64,000 nt of DNA from Arthrobacter sp. Bi83 (lineage in GTDB: Bacteria > Actinomycetota > Actinomycetes > Actinomycetales > Micrococcaceae): contig NZ_CAKKLY010000015.1 in assembly GCF_918698095.1 (NCBI RefSeq), forward strand, positions 24,684-88,683, in the 5' to 3' direction. Made by a program: the position numbers and the translations under genes. The notes beneath the pieces were generated by a model that was not told where the DNA came from, did not search any database, and saw only the letters and a program-made list of their open reading frames with translations. This document shows positions 58,698 to 64,000 of this stretch, one piece after another; the first letter of the stretch is position 1; every line of letters begins with the position of its first letter.

Positions 58698-60305
58698 ATG
58701 TCCCTTCAGGTCCCCACAGCTGAGGCACTCATTGCTCAGTACAGTGCGCACGACGCCTGCGCTGCCGATCTACTTTGCGATAGTCATGATCCGGACGCTA
58801 TTGCATTTTCAATCATAGAAGCCGACCTGACCAGTGCGGACATAACCTACGGGCAACTGCGCGAACGGTCAGAACAAGGGGCTGCAGCTTTGGCGGAATT
58901 GGGGGTGGGCCCTCAGGATGCCGTGGCTACGCTCATGAGCAAATCTGCCGATCTGGTGGTGATGCTGCTGGCCATCTGGCGACGTGGTGCGATCCATGTA
59001 CCCCTGTTCACGGCATTCGCATGGCCGGCAATTGAGATGCGCCTGACATCGTCGACGGCAAAAGTGATAATTACGGATGCCGACCAGCGTCAGAAGATCA
59101 AGGACACAAGCGCGACGGTCATCGTAGCTGGGGAGAATGCTTCAGCACCCGACCTCGCCCTCGCCACACTCCTCGCAACCCCACGGCCGCGCATCCCTGC
59201 GGAGGCCATCGGAGGAGACGGCACCCTGGTGCTGATCTTCACTTCCGGTACCACTGGTTCGCCGAAAGGCGTCCCAGTCCCGGTTCGGGCGTTGGCCTCC
59301 TTCCGCCAGTACATTGACCTCGGACTGGACGTGAATGAGGATGACGTATTCTGGAATGCTGCAGACCCAGGTTGGGCCTATGGCCTCTATTACGGGATCC
59401 TGGGACCTCTAGCAGCGGGCCGGCGTAGTCTGCTCTTGCATGCAGGCTTCTCCCCCGAACTCACCTTTGGTGTGTTGGAACGCTTCGGCGTCACTAACTT
59501 CGCCGCGGCACCCACGGTATACCGGACCATGCGATCAACGACTAAAGCCTCAGCGAAAAATATTCGGCTGCGTCGCGCATCCTCCGCTGGGGAACCGTTG
59601 ACACCGGAGGTAATTACCTGGGCTGAGGAAGCCTTTGGCATCCCAGTGAGGGACCACTACGGCCAAACTGAACACGGAATGATGATCGTAAACGCTTGGC
59701 ACGACAGCCTCCGGGGCCAACTTCGGCCAGGTTCCATGGGCAGGCCCCTACCGGGTTGGAGTTGTTCGGTCCTTCAAGACAACACCGATGAACCCGCCGC
59801 AGCAGGTGAAATGGGTCGCGTGGCCGTCGACGTCGCAGGTAGTCCCCTCATGTGGTTCGCCGGTTATATGGAGGCTCCGGAAAAGACCGCTGAACGGTTT
59901 AGCGCAGATGGACGATGGTACTTCACCGGAGATGCCGGCAAAGAGGACGAGGATGGAAACTACTTCTTCTCATCGCGCGATGACGATGTCATCATCATGG
60001 CCGGGTACCGCATCGGTCCCTTCGATGTCGAAAGCATCCTCGCGGGCCACCCGTCCGTCCAGGAATGTGCCGTCATCGGCGCTCCTGACGAGCTCCGTGG
60101 TGAGGTCCTGGAAGCTTACATTGTTCTTTCGGAGGGGACTGCCGGTAGCGACGACCTAATCCTTGACCTTCAAAAGCTCGTCAAGACGCAGTTCGCAGCC
60201 CATGCCTACCCCCGACACATCCACTTCGTGGAAGATTTGCCGAAGACGCCCTCAGGGAAGTTGCAGCGGTACGTTCTGCGAAAGCGGCGCGCTCTGGGGA
60301 GTTGA
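58698..60305 (+). CDS. AMP-binding acyl-CoA synthetase
   Basis: A 535-residue adenylate-forming enzyme with AAAGGAGA 5 nt before the ATG. The P-loop-like motif TSGTTGSPKG is at 182-191, YGQTE near 322, YFTGDAG around 415, and the C-terminal lysine motif PKTPSGKLQR near 510. The arrangement WNAADPGWAYGLYYGILGPL matches acetyl/medium-chain acyl-CoA synthetases. It activates a carboxylic acid to its CoA ester. An SDR of the 3-hydroxyacyl-CoA dehydrogenase type follows, so a short catabolic set is likely. The 108-bp gap from the LacI gene suggests a separate promoter. Confidence 0.93.
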   Translation: MSLQVPTAEALIAQYSAHDACAADLLCDSHDPDAIAFSIIEADLTSADITYGQLRERSEQGAAALAELGVGPQDAVATLMSKSADLVVMLLAIWRRGAIHVPLFTAFAWPAIEMRLTSSTAKVIITDADQRQKIKDTSATVIVAGENASAPDLALATLLATPRPRIPAEAIGGDGTLVLIFTSGTTGSPKGVPVPVRALASFRQYIDLGLDVNEDDVFWNAADPGWAYGLYYGILGPLAAGRRSLLLHAGFSPELTFGVLERFGVTNFAAAPTVYRTMRSTTKASAKNIRLRRASSAGEPLTPEVITWAEEAFGIPVRDHYGQTEHGMMIVNAWHDSLRGQLRPGSMGRPLPGWSCSVLQDNTDEPAAAGEMGRVAVDVAGSPLMWFAGYMEAPEKTAERFSADGRWYFTGDAGKEDEDGNYFFSSRDDDVIIMAGYRIGPFDVESILAGHPSVQECAVIGAPDELRGEVLEAYIVLSEGTAGSDDLILDLQKLVKTQFAAHAYPRHIHFVEDLPKTPSGKLQRYVLRKRRALGS

Positions 60306-60546
60306 TGGAAAGCCGCCATGGCAGGACAGCCGCCGACAAGCGCTGGGCCCACACCATTCGCTGCCGCTGGGGCCGGAAATGCGGACATCGCGCTGCCGAA
60401 CCCCGGCGCGTGATGCCTCGAGTGCTGTACCTCGCCCTCAAAGTTGCCGGCCGCGGGGGCGGTCAAGATGATGCCCTGATCCGGCATGCCCCCTCGAAAG
60501 CACCCACTAAATGACCCCGATTATCTTTGACCATTAGGAGAGCGTT

Positions 60547-61308
60547 GTGAACATCAACGGAGCAGTTGCCCTAATCACCGGAGGGGCCTCCGGGCTCGGC
60601 CAAGCCACCGCCACCGCCTTGCATAGCCAGGGAGCTCAAGTGGTACTGGTGGACCTGCCTTCATCAGAGGGCGAAATCGTAGCGAAGACTCTCGGAAGCG
60701 GCGCCCATTTCCTGCCTGCCGATGTGACATCCGCCGAAGAAATCGGCTCCGCAGTGGATTTCGCAGCCTCATTGGGAGCTCTACGCATTGTCGTCAATTG
60801 CGCCGGCATTGTCGCTCCCGGCAAGGTCCTCGGCCGCAACGGGGCTCTGCCTCTTGCCGATTTCGAGCGGGTGGTGCGCATTAACTTGATCGGCACCTTC
60901 AACGTCATCCGACTCGCTGTGGAGAAGATTGCCGTAACGGATGCAGTTGATGGCGAACGCGGGGTCATCATCGATACAGCATCGGTGGCTGCTTTCGATG
61001 GACAGATCGGCCAGCCTGCGTATGCCGCTTCCAAGGGTGGCGTTGCAGCAATGACATTGCCATTGGCCCGCGAACTGGCCGGTCACCTCATCCGCGTGAT
61101 GACTGTGGCCCCCGGCATCTTCGAAACCCCCATGATGTCTGCCCTGCCTGAAGAGGCCCAAAAGTCTCTCGGTCAGCAAGTCCCGCACCCCTCCAGACTT
61201 GGTAAGGCCTCCGAGTACGCTGCTCTGGTCACCCACATCATCAACAACCCAATGCTCAACGGCGAAACCATCCGCCTTGACGGTGCGATTCGAATGGGCC
61301 CCAAGTAG
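60547..61308 (+). CDS. SDR-family oxidoreductase, 3-hydroxyacyl-CoA dehydrogenase type 2-like
   Basis: A 253-residue SDR from a GTG with AGGAGAG upstream. TGGASGLG is at 11-18, NCAG at 84-87, and S146, Y159, K163 form the catalytic triad. The segments [20 protein letters not shown] and the [20 protein letters not shown] helix are typical of the HSD10-like group, which oxidises 3-hydroxyacyl-CoA. It follows an acyl-CoA synthetase on the same strand after 240 bp of gene-free DNA, so a shared role in fatty- or branched-acid breakdown is likely. Confidence 0.92.
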   Translation: MNINGAVALITGGASGLGQATATALHSQGAQVVLVDLPSSEGEIVAKTLGSGAHFLPADVTSAEEIGSAVDFAASLGALRIVVNCAGIVAPGKVLGRNGALPLADFERVVRINLIGTFNVIRLAVEKIAVTDAVDGERGVIIDTASVAAFDGQIGQPAYAASKGGVAAMTLPLARELAGHLIRVMTVAPGIFETPMMSALPEEAQKSLGQQVPHPSRLGKASEYAALVTHIINNPMLNGETIRLDGAIRMGPK

Positions 61309-61621
61309 CTAAGGCGGAGCCCACCATATTCGGGCTAGTCAGTTAGCCCGGCAGCGTGGGCGCACGTCAGGGAACCACCCGGCTGCGCCATTTTTAAACT
61401 CCAAGAGGATGCGCACGTGGTGGTCTCCTGGGTCACCTCCACCGGCCGGTAGTGGGATCCAGACGAACGTGTTCCCGGGAGCGGCAAAGAACCGCGATAC
61501 GTGAAACGACCTCCGGGTGGAAACACCGTTGGATGCACCATGTGGCGGACTTTCCTTCCAGAGTCAGCCGGGCAAACTGCCGGACAGGGGGGGTGAGGTC
61601 GGACAAACCTGAAAGGCCATC
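61309..61621. other. Intergenic stretch
   Basis: About 310 bp without a supportable gene. It must hold the promoter of the LacI gene at 61622; no palindrome stands out. Confidence 0.4.
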
Positions 61622-62636
61622 ATGGCAGTCAGATCCACACGTCCCCCGACACCAGGGATCAAGGACGTCGCACGGGCTGCGGGCGTATCCCACCAGCCGG
61701 TATCCCGCGTACTCAATGGCCTTCCGCACGTAGCCACAAGTACCAGGGCTCGAGTGGAGTCAGCCGTCGAAGAACTCGGATATCAGCGCAACACCATTGC
61801 GCGAACCCTCCGGACGCGCAGTTCCCGGACCACTGGTGTTCTCACCACTAACCTCGCAGGGTACGGGCAAATGCAGGCACTGCTTGGCGTGGAGCGGGTT
61901 GCCAGAAGCGCCGGATATTTCGTCAGCATCGCTTCGATGTCCAACACGACAATGGAAAGCACAAAAACGGCCACTCGAAAAGTTCGCTCAAGAACCAGTA
62001 GTAGGAGTCATCGTCCTTACTCCCCATCAGAACGTTCCAAGCGCCCTAGAGCATATTGCCCATCCCATCCCTTTGGTAGTTGCCGGATGCTCCTCCAGCG
62101 ACGGGCACCTGGGTGTTGACTCTCAGCAGCGGCTTGGAGCCCGGTTGGCGGAGCACCTCCTGGACCAAGGACACACCCAAATAGGGCACCTTTCCGGCCC
62201 GCTGGCTTGGCATGACGCCGTAGAACGCGCCGCTGGGTGGCAGGACGCCCTACACGAAGCGGGATTGGAAGCGGTCACACTCATCGAAGGTGACTGGAGC
62301 GCCCGGAGCGGCTACGAAGTTGCGATACTCCTGCAATCAATGCGCAGTGTCACCGCCATGTTTGTGGCCAACGATCAAATGGCACTGGGCCTACTCCGAG
62401 GATTTCAGGAATCAGGTCTCAAAATCCCGCAAGAGTTCGGCATCGTTGGCTACGGCGACCAGCCCGAAGCCTCCTACTTCTACCCGCCTCTAACTACCGT
62501 ACGGCACGACTTCGAAGCACTTGGATCACTCTGCGTCGAAGCGCTCCTCAACCAGGAAACGGACCGCCTGCGCGACGTCCCCACACCTTCACCGCTCCTC
62601 ATAGTCAGGAGTACAAGCCCACGCCTGGGCGTTTAG
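61622..62636 (+). pseudogene. LacI-family regulator, frameshifted
   Basis: The first frame (from the ATG at 61622, AAAGG upstream) has the LacI helix-turn-helix, IKDVARAAGVSHQPVSRVLN, and hinge ELGYQRNTIARTLRT, and runs to STKTATRK at about 61983. There one extra base shifts the frame; the sensor domain continues in another frame as FAQEPVVGVIVLTPHQNVPS through to PLLIVRST at 62636. Apart from that single base the gene is complete (about 335 residues). It may be a true recent pseudogene or a sequence error. It could have controlled the neighbouring acyl-CoA genes or the GH2 gene to the right. Confidence 0.82.
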
Positions 62637-63053
62637 GTCCCCGGCGGTGATGGCCTTTGCCCGGACGCGGCCTTCTGTGTCACAGGTTCCTTGGGTTGCC
62701 ACTAAAGGTGCCTTTGGCCGGATGGCTCATCGGGGGTCCAATGGTAGTGCCACAGGTGAAGCTTGGGAGATCCCGGCTACGTTTGCTCCTACCAACCTCT
62801 CCCCAGGTCATCCGCCCCTCCCCCATAACCGAAGGCTGGGGATACGATCAGGTGTCGCGTCCCCAGCCTCCTCAAAGAACACGACATGAACCTAGCGGAT
62901 CCAACATCTTCCTACGCGACATCCGCCTTGGCTTCGCACGCTTCGTCACCCAGGTGTGAAGCCGGCGCAGCGCATTGGTACGGGGTCCTGCCGTGGTTCG
63001 CCGCGCCGTCGAGCAGTGTGGCCCCCCACTCTCGACGCAGCTCGGTGAGGCTC
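62637..63053. other. Intergenic stretch between LacI and GH2 remnants
   Basis: About 415 bp. One minus-strand frame near 62930-63050 reads ATRAIESLTELRREWGATLL with protein-like composition but lacks start and family. Otherwise nothing is seen. Confidence 0.35.
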
Positions 63054-63866
63054 TCAATCGCGCGGGTGGCTCTCCGTGTCCGCTGCCGACCCCACTCGCA
63101 GGCGCCAGGACCAGTGGTACTCAAGGTCGGTCAGCCGGAATTCCGGTCGCGTATCAGGTCCCAGCTGGGCTGTGCCGAGGCCTCGGTGCGCAATGTCGAG
63201 CTGCACGATGGTTCGGCGACTCTCCGGCAGCTCCCACCAGTGCTTTGCCGCCTCGAGCTCTTGGACGGTGTGGCGAGCGACGGTTAGCTGCATGGGGGAA
63301 TCGTGTGTGGTGGTCACCACTCCGACCGGGCCGGTGAGACGCACCGACCGCACGTCGCCACGCCCGCCGTTCTCCTGCGGGAGCACGTACGGCACCGCTG
63401 CGTCGTTGATGGTCGAGGTCCATCGGCCGAGCAACGCGGAGGCTCGGCGATCTGGATAGTTCTCCCACGGCCCCAGCCCCACCCATTCCATGTCGTCGAA
63501 GGTGCCGGCCAACTCGAACTCGACCCCCACGCGGAGCCCGTCCGCTGTGCCCTCGGGCAGCTTGACGGTCTCGACGAACTCGAACTCATCAGGCGATACC
63601 CGGAGGATCCGCTGAGAATGCAGCACTTCGTCACCGAAGGCCGTGCGGTAGCGAATGCGGACCAGGACGGCGCCGTCCGGCTCGTCGTCGATCGACACGG
63701 ACTCCTCCGTCAGCTCGAAGAAGCCTGTTCGGACGAATCGCTGATCCAGGAAGAAGGACATGTCATTATCGACAAGCGCGCGCCACAGATTCAGTCGCGG
63801 GGCGGCCGCCAGCAAAGGATGCGCAACTCGGCCGTCGGCTCCCGTTGGACGGCCTGATGACGTCCT
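63054..63866 (-). pseudogene. LacZ-type GH2 beta-galactosidase, C-terminal fragment
   Basis: About 270 residues of the last domain (Bgal small chain) of a long LacZ-type enzyme: PRLNLWRALVDND, DDMEWVGLGPWENYPDRRAS, VPYVLPQENGGRGDVR, and a C-terminal LEYHWSWRL strand. The frame continues upstream to about 63866 (TGADGRVAHPLLAAAPR) and then stops matching, so the first three quarters, including the catalytic barrel, are missing. It is not part of the GH2 gene at 51082, which lacks this domain. No start codon with a ribosome site is present. Confidence 0.8.
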
Positions 63867-63875
63867 GACCGCGTG

Positions 63876-64000
63876 TTATGCGTCGCATTGTTTAGCGATG
63901 GGGGCGTCTTTGCCGGTGACGATGCAGGTTTCCCCGTCGGTGTCTTGATTTAGTGCCGTTGGCGGCGTCAGGCTGACGATGACTGGATACAACGAACGGC
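63876..64000 (-). CDS. C-terminal end of an unidentified protein (cut by window)
   Basis: A minus-strand frame entering from the right edge reads YPVIVSLTPPTALNQ and ends GKDAPIAKQCDA before a TAA at 63876-63878. Composition is protein-like, with a possible Cys pair, but too little is visible to name a family. It could be a transposase or the gene that interrupted the GH2 fragment. Confidence 0.35.
   Translation of the reverse strand, partial: RSLYPVIVSLTPPTALNQDTDGETCIVTGKDAPIAKQCDA

Overview
High-GC actinobacterial DNA, most likely from the Micrococcaceae (Arthrobacter / Pseudarthrobacter / Paenarthrobacter type). The reasons are the codon usage, an Lsr2 nucleoid protein, a DUF4193 zinc-ribbon protein, DUF4192 remnants, strong AGGAGG-type ribosome sites with frequent GTG/TTG starts, and IS110 elements. 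No species can be named from the sequence alone. The window is a mosaic: short stretches of ordinary metabolic genes surround a long accessory region full of gene fragments, repeats and hypothetical genes.

Layout. 0-4.4 kb: thiolase and GNAT remnants, a divergent HxlR regulator / SDR-thioesterase unit, and a DeoR regulator next to a truncated SDR. 4.43-5.5 kb: copy A of a ~1.1-kb direct repeat whose copy B lies at 38.04-39.14 kb in the same orientation. 5.8-14.4 kb: Lsr2, a PASTA membrane protein, and a striking set of a B-lectin protein, a protein with one long hydrophobic segment, an M23 endopeptidase without signal peptide, a small protein and a large LuxR-type (LAL) ATPase regulator. 14.4-19 kb: scrambled DNA with one intact and one broken IS110 transposase and a DUF4192 fragment. 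19-36.2 kb: an island of hypothetical, nuclease-like and HEPN-like genes: CoiA-like, HEPN motif protein, HIRAN + GIY-YIG pair, a three-gene XRE/ImmA-IrrE operon, a divergent DndB-like / HEPN pair with a four-motif control region, and DUF4238. This has the look of a defence island, though almost none of it matches a system I can name. 37.2-39.1 kb: an XRE regulator with a perfect palindromic operator, coupled to a broken DUF6036 nucleotidyltransferase-like gene (copy B of the repeat).

39.3-46.9 kb: Rieske protein; an amino-acid/drug export cluster (MFS-LysE fusion, DapA-like, EamA, B3/B4 domain, XRE-cupin) read leftwards with a strong palindromic operator; a divergent MFS / TetR pair. 46.9-48.4 kb: remnants again, including DUF4192. 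48.4-49.8 kb: SDR and a small protein. 50.1-58.6 kb: a clean carbohydrate operon (MFS permease, GH1, Gfo/Idh/MocA, GH2, esterase) with a divergent LacI regulator and two palindromic operators. 58.7-62.6 kb: acyl-CoA synthetase, SDR and a frameshifted LacI gene. 63.05-63.87 kb: the truncated C-terminal part of a second, LacZ-like GH2 gene.

Two repeat systems organise the accessory region. The ~1.1-kb direct repeat brackets about 33.6 kb holding the lectin cluster, the IS elements and the defence-like island. A separate ~160-220 bp module (terminator hairpin, tRNA-3'-end-like core, 19-25 bp palindrome) occurs three times in the same orientation near 18.2, 37.0 and 47.8 kb; its palindrome changes symmetrically in one copy. 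I read these as scars or ends of integrated elements, which is inference.
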